Assembly (NCBI GenBank): GCA_002238825.1
Contig: MPNC01000004.1
Span: forward strand, 301,150 to 365,149
Direction: 5' to 3'
Length of the DNA stretch: 64,000 nt
DNA from: SAR202 cluster bacterium bin87
GTDB lineage: Bacteria; Chloroflexota; Dehalococcoidia; Lucifugimonadales; UBA3495
The notes beneath the pieces were generated by a model that was given only the letters and a program-made list of their open reading frames with translations, was not told where the DNA came from and did no database searches. Of the stretch, positions 1 through 8,010 are shown piece after piece (the first letter of the stretch is position 1; every line of letters starts with the position of its first letter). The translations under genes were made by a program, and so were the position numbers.

Positions 1-102
1 GCCAGTTGTTCAGGGTATCTGCCATGACTTGCCTACGTTCGTGCCACCGTGATCAGTTTCGCCGGGAAAATTAGTTAGGAGTCACGCGCTTAAAATTACA
101 AA

Positions 103-210
103 CCCGTCATTCCTGCTTTCGCAGGAATCCATAGACTTTACAGTGAACGAATCGGGAACAACTGTTAACCGATTTTGGCCACTGAATTCCCGCGAAAGCG
201 GGAATGACGG
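103..210. repeat. Palindromic repeat family B, copy 1
   Basis: The two ends are near-perfect inverted copies: the left end begins CCCGTCATTCCTGC and the right end finishes GCGGGAATGACGG, each followed inward by a TTTCGC or GCGAAA core. The 60-bp centre is not palindromic. A related copy lies at 22719-22818. It fills most of the 240-bp gap downstream of the sirtuin gene, and I see no gene in bases 1-240. Confidence 0.75.
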
Positions 211-240
211 TTGTTATGCTGCCCAACTGCGTAAGTCCTA

Positions 241-1029
241 TTAGTTTCTCCGGTCAAGCGCCATCGCTTCGACGATGAGCGGCAACATTTCACCCGCCGG
301 ACCCGCAACCACCACATCGGCGGCGGCGGTGAGCTGAGTTGGCTCAGGATTAACCTCGATTATCCTGGCTCCCCGCTCCCGGGCCACCAATGGCAACTGC
401 GCGGCCGGGTTCACCGCTCCAGACGTCCCCACCAGCAGCATCGCGTCGCACCGCTGCGTCTCCGCGAAGCACGAATCCAGCACCGCCCGCGGGATGGGCT
501 CACCGAACATCACCGTGTCCAGCTTGATGACCGCGCCGCATTCTGCGCACAGCGGCGGCACGTCAGTGATCGCGTGCCTCGCCCGTGGACGCCGCCATCC
601 ACACCCGATACAGCGCAGGTAGTTGCGATTGCCGTGGATCTCCAGCAGGTTGCGGCTGCCCGCCCGCCCGTGCAGGTCGTCCACGTTCTGCGTGATCACG
701 GCCCGGATGATGCCGGCGCTTTCCAGTTCCGCGATGGCAACGTGACCCGGGTTGGGCTCGGCGTTGTCCACCGCGTCCTTGAGGTCGTAGGTCGGATTTC
801 CCGGCGTCACCTCATCGCTGAGCCGCTTCTCCCACCAGTCCTGCGGGTCCCGTGCGAACACCCGGTACGACAGGTTGCTCGGTTGCCCGTACTTGGTCCA
901 CAGCCCATCCGGCCCGCGAAACGAGGGAATGCCGCTCTCCACCGAAAGGCCGGCTCCGGTCAGCGCGACGGCGTACTCGGCGGCCGCCAGGATGGCTGCT
1001 GCCTCGGCCACTGGATCCATGCTGGTCAT
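241..1029 (-). CDS. Sir2-family NAD-dependent protein deacylase
   Basis: The 262-aa product is a sirtuin, which removes acyl groups from lysine using NAD+ and releases nicotinamide and O-acyl-ADP-ribose in the cytoplasm. The NAD-binding GAGLS motif is at residues 25-29, followed by SGIPSFRG. TQNVDDLHG (near residue 115) carries the conserved Asn/Asp, and EIHGN carries the catalytic His. Two Cys pairs (CIGC and CAEC, about residues 140-165) form the zinc knuckle, and GTSGAVNPAAQLP near residue 200 completes the Rossmann site. Length is normal. Its ATG overlaps the recF stop by 4 bp, so it is translationally coupled as the last gene of a minus-strand operon. Substrate preference (acetyl or succinyl) cannot be decided. 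Confidence 0.93.
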   Translation of the reverse strand: MTSMDPVAEAAAILAAAEYAVALTGAGLSVESGIPSFRGPDGLWTKYGQPSNLSYRVFARDPQDWWEKRLSDEVTPGNPTYDLKDAVDNAEPNPGHVAIAELESAGIIRAVITQNVDDLHGRAGSRNLLEIHGNRNYLRCIGCGWRRPRARHAITDVPPLCAECGAVIKLDTVMFGEPIPRAVLDSCFAETQRCDAMLLVGTSGAVNPAAQLPLVARERGARIIEVNPEPTQLTAAADVVVAGPAGEMLPLIVEAMALDRRN

Positions 1030-2222
1030 GCCTGATTCGCCTCGCGTGTCACCGCGCCGTCGGCCACGCGGAAGTAAGCGGCGCTATCGCCCAGGGCTGC
1101 GCGCACCGGCCCGACATCGGTGGTGGTGACCAGAGTCTGGCGATAGCGGGCGACCTTTTGCAAGACCCTGTCCCGCCGTCGGTCGTCCATTTCCGAAAAT
1201 ACATCATCCAACAGGATGATCGGATCATCGCCACGTACCTCTGCAAGATATTCCGCCTCCGCTAGGCGCAACGCCAGCGCGATGGTCCGCGCCTCGCCCC
1301 GGGACGCAAAGGACGACGCATCCAGACCGTTCAGGTACGTCACGAAGTTGTCGCGGTGCGGCCCCACCGCCGTTATCGCGGTGGCCTGCTCCCGCGCCGC
1401 GCCGCGTTGCAACTCCTGCCGAAACGCCGCCGCGGTATCCTCCGCGCCCTCCCCGGGCGGCACGCTGGGCAGATAATCCAGCGTCAGCGCCTGTTCCGGT
1501 TCGCCCAGTTCGCCGTGCTGCCGACGGGCAAAAGCGGACAGCCGGGCCAGCGCCCGGGATCTCCCGAAGGTCACCGATGACCCCGCCTGGACCAACTGCT
1601 CGTCCCAGTACTCCATCTCTTCCGGATCGACGTGTCCCTCCCGCCGCCGGCGCAGCAGGCCGTTCCGGTTCCGCAGGGCGGCCTGGAAGCGTTGCAGCGC
1701 CTGCAGATACGACCGGTCTGCCTGGGAGATCAGTACGTCAAGATAGCGCCGGCGATTCGAAGGTGAACCCAGCACCAGGTCCAGATCGTCTACGGAAAAG
1801 AGCGACGCCGCAATCCGGCCAACCAGGCCGGCAGCGGTGGCGGGCTGACGGTTGACGCGGATCTGTTTGGAAACCGGGGGCAGCGTGGCCGGCCCGGAGC
1901 CGTCTTCCTCCCCACCTTCTGCGCCGGCCCCCCGCACCGTGGGCTGGTATCCGATCACCACCGTGAGCGATTGCCCATCGACACAGGCGGTTCCGGTGAT
2001 GTAGGCGGCTGCGGCCTCGCGCGCCGCGTCGAAGTTGAGCACCTGGCGCTCGCGCTCCGCCCGGAAGGACCGGCCGATGGCCAGAGTGTAGGCCGCCTCC
2101 AGCAGGGAGGTTTTGCCCTGGGCGTTGCCGCCGTGGAACACCGACACCCCCGCCGGCGGCGCGATGTTGGCTTCACGGAAATTGCGGTAGTTGACGAGGC
2201 TGAGCCGCGTGATGCTGGCCAA
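1026..2222 (-). CDS. recF: DNA replication and repair protein RecF
   Basis: The 398-aa product is RecF, the SMC-like ATPase that helps load RecA at single-strand gaps together with RecO and RecR. Walker A GGNAQGKT is at residues 31-38, directly after the typical N-terminal segment LSLVNYRNF. Walker B with the ABC-type D-loop (ILLDDVFSEMDDRRR) is near residues 336-350. Length is close to the family norm (about 360-400), with an acidic glycine-rich insertion near residues 90-115. In many bacteria recF sits next to dnaA-dnaN, but here it follows a vWA gene by 18 bp and overlaps a sirtuin gene. Confidence 0.96.
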   Translation of the reverse strand: MASITRLSLVNYRNFREANIAPPAGVSVFHGGNAQGKTSLLEAAYTLAIGRSFRAERERQVLNFDAAREAAAAYITGTACVDGQSLTVVIGYQPTVRGAGAEGGEEDGSGPATLPPVSKQIRVNRQPATAAGLVGRIAASLFSVDDLDLVLGSPSNRRRYLDVLISQADRSYLQALQRFQAALRNRNGLLRRRREGHVDPEEMEYWDEQLVQAGSSVTFGRSRALARLSAFARRQHGELGEPEQALTLDYLPSVPPGEGAEDTAAAFRQELQRGAAREQATAITAVGPHRDNFVTYLNGLDASSFASRGEARTIALALRLAEAEYLAEVRGDDPIILLDDVFSEMDDRRRDRVLQKVARYRQTLVTTTDVGPVRAALGDSAAYFRVADGAVTREANQA

Positions 2223-2240
2223 AGGGCGGACCCGGACCGG

Positions 2241-3212
2241 CTAGTGGTCGGCGAAGACGTAGCGGCCTTCGTGCTTGCCCGCCTTGGCCAGCAGCTTCAG
2301 CAGCGTCTGGTCCGCTTCCTGCCCGAATCCGATGGTATGCACGATCAGCGTGGAAACCTTGTCATCCGAACCGAGCAGCGAAAGCAGCTCCGCCTCGGTG
2401 GTCACGCTGGGCGAATCGACACAGGCCCGGCCCGGCGCAACTCCCAACTGGTGCGGGCACTCCTGCAGGCTGGCGGGATTGAACGGCACGTAGGCCTCGT
2501 CCCCGTTCGCCTCGCTGGACACGCGGCTGCACACCTGTCCCTCCGCCGCGTCGATGTCCGGAGGACATACCGTTGCGCTGGCGGGATCAATCACGCTGAA
2601 TCCCCCGTCAGAACCGTCGGTCAGCAGCACGATGGCGTTGGACCTGGTGGGGTCGTCAAGTTCTTCCAGCAGGCCGTGGGCATCTTTCACGGCGTCGTGG
2701 ATGTAGGCCGGCTTGTCATGGGTCTCCATGTCGTTCACGGCGCTCAGCCACGCCGCCACCGCTTCGCCCGATTCTCCAAACGAGGACATCTCCACCAATG
2801 GGTCGGTTTCGTCGGTGAAGGTCATCAGGGCCGCGCGGCTGTTCTCCGCCGCCGTTCCGCTGTTCGGGTCCACGTAGGGCAGCACCACGTCCAGCAGCGC
2901 CTTTTTCACCACTGGCAGATTGCCCCCGTCCTCGATGCTCCGGCTTACGTCCACCAGGAACACGGTGTTGGTGTTGTCGAAGTACAGCGAGGCCAGGACC
3001 TCGTTCAAAGGCGTACCCGTTGGCGCCTCTTCCGACGCCCCGAAGTCCGGCGCCGCTATGTCGATGCCGTTTTCGTCGGTTACCAGCCAGTAGATCCCAT
3101 ACGCTATTGCAGCGAGGATGAGCAGCGCCAGCAGGATACCCAGAACCGCCAGGAGTTTCTTGTAATCGAACCCCCGTCGCGGTTCACCGTAGCTGATGTG
3201 GTAGGTCACCAC
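2241..3212 (-). CDS. Membrane-anchored von Willebrand factor A domain protein
   Basis: A 323-aa protein with one hydrophobic segment at residues 20-44, after a short basic N-terminus that suggests a cytoplasmic tail and an external domain. The vWA domain begins near residue 80. The metal-ion-dependent adhesion site is visible as DVSRS (residues 88-92), with a downstream TFTDETD and the fourth-strand LLTDGSDGG. vWA domains bind proteins through a bound divalent cation. The partner is unknown. Two Cys-containing stretches around residues 195-240 may form disulfides outside the cell. It sits 33 bp downstream of the Fur-type gene and 18 bp upstream of recF, so it is probably co-transcribed with both. 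Confidence 0.85.
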   Translation of the reverse strand: MVTYHISYGEPRRGFDYKKLLAVLGILLALLILAAIAYGIYWLVTDENGIDIAAPDFGASEEAPTGTPLNEVLASLYFDNTNTVFLVDVSRSIEDGGNLPVVKKALLDVVLPYVDPNSGTAAENSRAALMTFTDETDPLVEMSSFGESGEAVAAWLSAVNDMETHDKPAYIHDAVKDAHGLLEELDDPTRSNAIVLLTDGSDGGFSVIDPASATVCPPDIDAAEGQVCSRVSSEANGDEAYVPFNPASLQECPHQLGVAPGRACVDSPSVTTEAELLSLLGSDDKVSTLIVHTIGFGQEADQTLLKLLAKAGKHEGRYVFADH

Positions 3213-3245
3213 GGCTGGTCACACCCAGATGAGCACGAGCGTCGT

Positions 3246-3674
3246 TCAGTTGTCCCGAGCGCAGCCTTCGCAGTAACCGTAGAAGTCCACGCGCTGCGAC
3301 GAGATCTGGAAGTCCGTATTCGCGCCTATCGCCCGCTGCAGGTCGGCCACGCCGTCCTGGCCCACGTCCGCATCCACCACTGCGCCACAGCCCAGGCATA
3401 CCAGGTTGGCGTGGGGCGAAAGGTTCGCGTCATAGCGGGACTGCTTCTGGAAGGGCAGTTCCCGGACGACGCCCGCCCGCTCCAGCATCGCCAGCGTTGA
3501 ATACACCGTAGCCAGGGTCACATAGGGGAAGAAATCACGCACTCTCTCGAATATGTCGCGCACCGTAGGGTGGTCCGCCGAGTTGACCACCACCTCAGCG
3601 ATGGCCAGGCGTTGGGGCGTCAGCCGGATCCCCAGCGGCTTCAAACGTGCGACGAGATGTTCCTGCGTAGTCAC
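3246..3674 (-). CDS. Fur/PerR-family metal-dependent transcriptional regulator
   Basis: I place the start at a GTG (3674), giving 142 aa beginning (M)TTQEHLVARLKPLG. The longer open frame to 3716 would use a GTG lying inside the likely -10 box. The N-terminal winged helix contains RLTPQRLAIAEVV and VTLATVYSTLAMLE, the usual Fur recognition helix. SPHANLVCLGCG and YCEGC supply the two CxxC pairs of a structural zinc site. The family senses iron, zinc or peroxide and represses target genes. The residues visible do not separate Fur, Zur and PerR, although SRYD plus HANLVC resembles PerR-like members. It heads a probable operon with vWA, recF and sirtuin genes, unusual company for a metal regulator. 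Confidence 0.9.
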   Translation of the reverse strand: MTTQEHLVARLKPLGIRLTPQRLAIAEVVVNSADHPTVRDIFERVRDFFPYVTLATVYSTLAMLERAGVVRELPFQKQSRYDANLSPHANLVCLGCGAVVDADVGQDGVADLQRAIGANTDFQISSQRVDFYGYCEGCARDN

Positions 3675-3706
3675 AATATCGAACTCGTAGATCGTATGGC
3701 TTACCC

Positions 3707-3715
3707 AGTATAACA
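3707..3715 (-). promoter_or_regulatory. Extended -10 promoter of the Fur-operon
   Basis: On the minus strand the sequence reads TGTTATACT, an extended -10 element (TGn plus TATACT), about 33 bp upstream of the GTG chosen for the Fur-type gene. No good -35 box is seen, as is usual for extended -10 promoters. The same 16-mer CCGGTGTTATACTGGG occurs upstream of the epimerase gene near 37346-37361. Confidence 0.5.
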
Positions 3716-3871
3716 CCGGACGCTCGGTGTCGTGCGACGGTTGCTCCGCACAATATCACGTCGCTGCCCGCGTACGGCGGGCGCGCCCGCCACCCGAAGC
3801 GAGTTCGTTGGAACACGCGTGTGGGGGAGGCCATGCAACCTCCCCCACACGCAGTGTCGCAATGGTCCGGC

Positions 3872-4945
3872 TTAGAGGCGTCCGCCGCCGCCGGACACTC
3901 GCTCGTTGACCCCGTAGAACACCGAGTCCAGCTTGTGGAAAACCTGGATCCGGGAGCGCGCCGTCTCCACCACGAAGATGCGACCCTCGTCGTCGCACTC
4001 CACGGCAATCGGGCCCCAGAACAGCTTCTCCCGGTCAAGGCCCTGGGAAATCTTGCGCTCCTCCCACATTTCGGGATTCGCGTCCAGCTTGCCCATGCCC
4101 CACTGGGATATGGTGCCCTCTCCATAGGTCATCCCGGCGAACGATCCGTCGGGGTGGAAGATCTGCAGCCGGTCGTTGTTCCAGTCGGCCACGTAGATCG
4201 AGCCCTCGTTGTCCACCGCCACGTCGGTCGGACGGTTGAACTGGCCGGGGGCATCCCCCGTCTCGCCGAACTGCAACAGGAACTTGCCGTCGGCCGTGAA
4301 CTTCTGGATGCGGTCGTTGCGCCAGTCGGCGACATAGACGCTCCCGTCCTGGTCAACCTCAATGCCAAACGGCATGTTGAACTGGCCGGGCCCGTCGCCG
4401 AACTCACCCCACTGACCGATGTACTCACCGTCGGCGGTGAGCATTTGCACGCGGTGGTTGTTGCAGTCCACCACGTACAGGGTCCCGTTGGGTGCGAACG
4501 CCATCCCGGTGGGCTTGTCCCACTGGCCATCGCCGTCGCCCGGGCGCTCCCACTTGGTGAGGTACTCGCCGTCGGGGGAGTAGATGCTGATGCGGTCCAG
4601 GTACTCGTCCGCCAGGTACACGTTGCCGTTGGGGCCCACGGTAATCGCGGTCGGCCAGATGATGGCCCCGTCCGTGGACACAGCCTCGCCGTCGCCCTGT
4701 TCGAACACGCCCTTGGCAAACTCGCCGATGAACTCCTCGCCCACCGTGCACATGGTGATGCGCTTGCCGTCCGGCCGGTAGTCGTAGGAGCGGTTGGCGA
4801 CGTACATCACGTCTTCTTCGCCTCGGGCCATTGCTGTGGGGTTGCGGAACCCGGGGCCGGAGAATTCCGCCCGGCCGATGGTGTGGCTGTACTGCAGGTC
4901 AATGCCTATGGCGGGCAGCGCCTTGGGGTTGATGGTTGTGGTCAT
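3872..4945 (-). CDS. NHL-repeat beta-propeller protein
   Basis: The 357-aa protein starts at the ATG at 4945, which has a perfect GGAGG seven to eight bases upstream; an open frame continues 20 codons further but lacks such a site. The sequence is a series of about six NHL repeats of roughly 47 residues with the signature (V/I)YVADWxNDRIQxF followed by DGxFxxxxGxxGxxPGQFNxPxGxAVD. It therefore folds as a beta-propeller. Members bind proteins or ligands, and some are lyases such as peptidyl-alpha-hydroxyglycine lyase. No signal peptide is visible, so a cytoplasmic location is likely unless exported by another route. It stands alone between the Fur operon and a MITE-A element. Confidence 0.85.
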   Translation of the reverse strand: MTTTINPKALPAIGIDLQYSHTIGRAEFSGPGFRNPTAMARGEEDVMYVANRSYDYRPDGKRITMCTVGEEFIGEFAKGVFEQGDGEAVSTDGAIIWPTAITVGPNGNVYLADEYLDRISIYSPDGEYLTKWERPGDGDGQWDKPTGMAFAPNGTLYVVDCNNHRVQMLTADGEYIGQWGEFGDGPGQFNMPFGIEVDQDGSVYVADWRNDRIQKFTADGKFLLQFGETGDAPGQFNRPTDVAVDNEGSIYVADWNNDRLQIFHPDGSFAGMTYGEGTISQWGMGKLDANPEMWEERKISQGLDREKLFWGPIAVECDDEGRIFVVETARSRIQVFHKLDSVFYGVNERVSGGGGRL

Positions 4946-5030
4946 AAAGTATTCCTCCGTTGGAACGGATAACGGGTTCTGCCGTCGGTGTGGGCGAATA
5001 ACCATTCACCCTGATGCGTCGGCTAGATGA

Positions 5031-5158
5031 TCACGCGTACCCGGTCTCTGTCATTGCGAGCGCAGCGTGGCAATCTCGTTAGTGTAAGGAACACTGCTCC
5101 GGTAACGAGATCGCCACGTTGCTGCGCTCCTCGCGATGACAAACTGGGTACACCTGAG
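5031..5158. mobile_element. MITE-A copy 1 with a 10-bp target duplication
   Basis: A palindromic element with arms containing GTCATTGCGAGCGCAGCG on the left and GCTCCTCGCGATGAC on the right, and outer ends CACGCGTACCCGG and AAACTGGGTACACCTGA. It is bounded by the perfect direct repeat GGCTAGATGA at 5021-5030 and 5159-5168. The right copy of the repeat contains the TAG stop of the DUF1501 gene, so the element inserted at that stop codon and duplicated it. It has no coding capacity. Confidence 0.85.
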
Positions 5159-5160
5159 GG

Positions 5161-6294
5161 CTAGATGAAGTTGAACTTCTCGAACGTCCCGTTCACCAGC
5201 GGCTGAGCATCCAGACCCATCCAGTTCTCCGCCAGGTCAGTGTAAATGCTGCGGAAGTCGTTGTTGAAATGCAGGTCGCCTTCCAGGAGCTTGTCCTCTT
5301 CCAGCGACGGATACTGGCCGTAGAGGCCGCCCTTCACGTTGTCGCCCACCACGAACGCGACGCCGCCGCTGCCGTGGTCGGTGCCGGAGCCGTTGTCGTG
5401 CACCCGCCGCCCGAACTCGGTGAACACCAGCAGGGTCACGTTGTCGGAGGCGTTGTGCTCGCGCAGGTCGTCCATGAAGTCGGCAATGGCGTTGGAGGTG
5501 TTGCCCCACAGGCTCGCGTGCGCCGCCAGCTCGCCGGCGTGCGTGTCAAAGCTGTTGTAAGGAGCCGTGGTGTACAGGATCCGCGTGCCGAACCCGGCCA
5601 GGTGAACCTGGGCGATGTTCTTCATGTATTGGGCCACCACGTCCTGGCCGTACTCAATACTGGAGCTGTACATCTCCGGCGCGGTGCTCAGGATGTCAGC
5701 GCCCTTGAGCGCGTCCGTTCCCGTCTGCGACAGGTAGTCCACCACCGCGCTGCGGCCGAGCGTGGGCGAGTACATCTTGGAGAAGATGTCCAGCGCCTCC
5801 ATCCGTTGATCCTCGGCGTCAATGCCGGTCAGCACGCCGTAGGTGGCCAGGTTGCCCACCGAGGCCACCGGCACGCCCGGGGCGGCCAGCGCCCGCGGCA
5901 GCCCGCGACCGAAGTTCACGCCGGTCAGCACGTTTTCCTTGTTGGGGTCAATCTCGCGGATGACGCGACCCAGCCAGCCCTCGGTGCCCTGCTTGTCGGG
6001 CTCGCAGGTGTGCCAGATGTCCATGCTGCGGAAGTGGCTGCGGTTGGGGTTGGCATAGCCCACGCCCTGGATGACGGCAACCTTGCCTTCGTCATACAGC
6101 CTCTTCAAAGGCCCCATGTTGGGGTTGAGGCCAACAAACCCGTCGAGGTCCAGGGCCTGGCCCTCAGGCACCCGCACCGACGGGCGATTGTCGTAATACA
6201 GCGGATCCCCGTGCGGCACCAGCGTGTTCAGCGCGTCGTTGCCGCCGGAAAGCTGGAGCACCACCAGCACCGGATCTTTCTTCGTAGCGGTCAT
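5161..6294 (-). CDS. DUF1501 family protein
   Basis: A 377-aa DUF1501 protein of the alkaline-phosphatase/sulfatase-like superfamily, function unknown. Recognisable stretches are VLQLSGGNDALNTLVP near the N-terminus, PNRSHFRSMDIWHT near residue 85, NSFDTHAGELAAH near 245, and TEFGRRVHDNGSGTDHG near 300, which supplies Asp and His residues for a possible metal site. Most homologues carry a Tat signal and are exported. None is visible here, where the protein starts directly at MTATKKDPVLVV. It lies 85 bp downstream of the DUF1800 gene, its usual partner, so the two probably form one transcript. Its stop codon is the insertion point of a MITE-A element. Confidence 0.9.
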   Translation of the reverse strand: MTATKKDPVLVVLQLSGGNDALNTLVPHGDPLYYDNRPSVRVPEGQALDLDGFVGLNPNMGPLKRLYDEGKVAVIQGVGYANPNRSHFRSMDIWHTCEPDKQGTEGWLGRVIREIDPNKENVLTGVNFGRGLPRALAAPGVPVASVGNLATYGVLTGIDAEDQRMEALDIFSKMYSPTLGRSAVVDYLSQTGTDALKGADILSTAPEMYSSSIEYGQDVVAQYMKNIAQVHLAGFGTRILYTTAPYNSFDTHAGELAAHASLWGNTSNAIADFMDDLREHNASDNVTLLVFTEFGRRVHDNGSGTDHGSGGVAFVVGDNVKGGLYGQYPSLEEDKLLEGDLHFNNDFRSIYTDLAENWMGLDAQPLVNGTFEKFNFI

Positions 6295-6343
6295 GTTGTT
6301 TCTCCTTGTGGTGAGGTCGGAGCACAGCGCCTGGTGATCCTGC

Positions 6344-6367
6344 AGGGGCGAATAATCATTCGCCCCT
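6344..6367. other. Intercistronic hairpin (AGGGGCGAAT family)
   Basis: A perfect 10-bp inverted repeat, AGGGGCGAAT with loop AATC and ATTCGCCCCT, sits between the DUF1800 and DUF1501 genes. No T-run follows on the minus strand, so it looks more like an mRNA-stability hairpin or short repeat than a terminator. Degenerate relatives occur near 4986-5012, 20764-20788 and 23818-23842. Confidence 0.5.
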
Positions 6368-6379
6368 ACGTTGGCGGCC

Positions 6380-7777
6380 CTATGCGAACTGGTACTCCTG
6401 GGTGCTCACGATCAGTTGCAGGGTCTGGGCGATGGTATCCGAGTATTCGGGCGACCCCGGAGCGGGATTGCCGACGAACGCGACCAACTGCTCCTTGGTC
6501 TCGGAAGCCAGCTCGTAGGCTCCCACCATCTCCAGGCATCGGTCAACGATGCCCTCTGCTGTGCTCACCTGCTCGCTGTCCAGCCGGGATACGATCTCGC
6601 GAATGCCCGGCAGGCTGGTGTTCCCAACCTGGTCGGCCGCAAAGTTGATCCGCTCCACCAGCGTGCCCGAGTCGATCCACTCGGCGCCGGTGTGCCAGCC
6701 CTCCACGGTGGGCGGGTTCATCAGGTCCTGCCCCATGTAGCGGATGGTGTTGGCCAACGGCTGCAGGCCCAGCTTCGGCGACGTGAAGTCCTGCACCAGG
6801 CGCATCGTGCCGATCACCACCTCGGTCGGGCTCTTCACCTTCTCGAAGCGGGCGTTCTTGAAGAAGTCGGAGTTGAACATGACCCGCAGCATGGCGGTCA
6901 GGTTGTAGCCGGAGTCGAAGTACGTCCGCTCCAGCAGCGCGATGGCTTCGGGGTCCCGCGGCGCCGTATTCTGCCAGGCCGGCACCTGCACCTCGTCGGC
7001 CACGAAGAAGTTGTACAGGTGGCGCGAAACGAAGCGGGCCGCTGACTGCTGCCGGGCGATGATTTCAACGATGTCGTCGCCGTTGAAGTTGCCCGTCTCG
7101 CCGAGGAACGTCTTCTGGTCGTTGTCGTGGTCGTAGGGGTTGTAGATGAAGTTCGACTCGTACCGCCCGTAGGGGTAACGCGGTACGGCGTTGGTGATGG
7201 TCCAGCCGGTGAAGGCGCGGGCCGCTTCCTTCACGTCATCCTCGGAATAGTTGGCCTGGCCGTCCATGCCGACTCCCAGGGAGAACAGCTCCAGCAGCTC
7301 GCGGCCCCAGTTCTCGTTGATCGCGCCCTTGTGGCTCATGCAGTTGTCCAGGTAGAACACCATGGCCGGGTCGCGGGACAGGCCCTTCAACAGGACGTCG
7401 AAGTTGCCCATGCCCAGGTCGCGGAACATGTCCAGCTGCAGCTGGATCTGCCGCCCGTGCTCGCACTTGGAGTTGCCCGTGCACAGGATCCCGTGCCAGA
7501 AGAGGGCCATCTTCTCCTGCAGCGGGCGCTTGGTGTTGATCATCCGGTAGGTGATATACGCCTGGTTAACTTCCAGCGCGTTCATCTCCTTCCAGTCGAC
7601 GAAGTGCCGCTCCAGGATGTCCATCTCCAGGTCAGGCTGGGCGATGGGGTTGAGCAGTTCTTCGACGGTGGCTTCGTAGCCGTCGGCGGCGCGCTGTTCC
7701 AGCTCGGCGTAAGTGGCGCCGAAACCGGCCCGACGCATCAGGTGCGCCATCTGGGCAATTTCCTGGTTGGTGGGCAT
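6380..7777 (-). CDS. DUF1800 family protein
   Basis: A 465-aa DUF1800 protein, function unknown. I chose the ATG at 7777 because GGAGG lies eight bases upstream; the open frame continues 40 codons further without a ribosome-binding site. Typical family sequence is seen: HLMRRAGFGAT at the N-terminus, KMALFWHGILCTGNSK near residue 105, LLELFSLGVG near 175 and DVKEAARAFTGWT near 195. The last is the strongest DUF1800 hallmark. It precedes a DUF1501 gene, an association seen across Planctomycetes, Proteobacteria and Chloroflexota. The pair is often suggested to act at the cell envelope, but no signal peptide is visible in this copy. Confidence 0.92.
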   Translation of the reverse strand: MPTNQEIAQMAHLMRRAGFGATYAELEQRAADGYEATVEELLNPIAQPDLEMDILERHFVDWKEMNALEVNQAYITYRMINTKRPLQEKMALFWHGILCTGNSKCEHGRQIQLQLDMFRDLGMGNFDVLLKGLSRDPAMVFYLDNCMSHKGAINENWGRELLELFSLGVGMDGQANYSEDDVKEAARAFTGWTITNAVPRYPYGRYESNFIYNPYDHDNDQKTFLGETGNFNGDDIVEIIARQQSAARFVSRHLYNFFVADEVQVPAWQNTAPRDPEAIALLERTYFDSGYNLTAMLRVMFNSDFFKNARFEKVKSPTEVVIGTMRLVQDFTSPKLGLQPLANTIRYMGQDLMNPPTVEGWHTGAEWIDSGTLVERINFAADQVGNTSLPGIREIVSRLDSEQVSTAEGIVDRCLEMVGAYELASETKEQLVAFVGNPAPGSPEYSDTIAQTLQLIVSTQEYQFA

Positions 7778-8010
7778 GGCCTTTACCTCCTGGGTGGTCT
7801 GACGGGTTTCATCTCGGCCGAGGCCAATCCACGACGGTCGCTGCACGCGCAACGCATGCAAAACGCGCCCCGGATAACCATTATCGGATGGCCGCATACT
7901 ACTCGCCGGCCCGTTTGAGTGTCAAGAAAAGCGGGAGCGCGGCCGCGCTCCCTGGGTCGTACGTACCAAGGGTTGTGGCGAGCGTCGCAAAGACGCGCCA
8001 GCGGTCCGCG

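Noticed and set aside
1971..3500. A 509-codon plus-strand frame opposite recF, the vWA gene and the Fur gene
   Set aside because: It is the antisense shadow of three well-supported minus-strand genes; GC-rich codon bias keeps the frame open, and its translation has no family resemblance.
5269..6648. A 459-codon plus-strand frame across the DUF1501 gene
   Set aside because: The opposite strand encodes a clear DUF1501 protein; the plus frame is His/Val/Arg-rich shadow sequence that also crosses the hairpin between genes.
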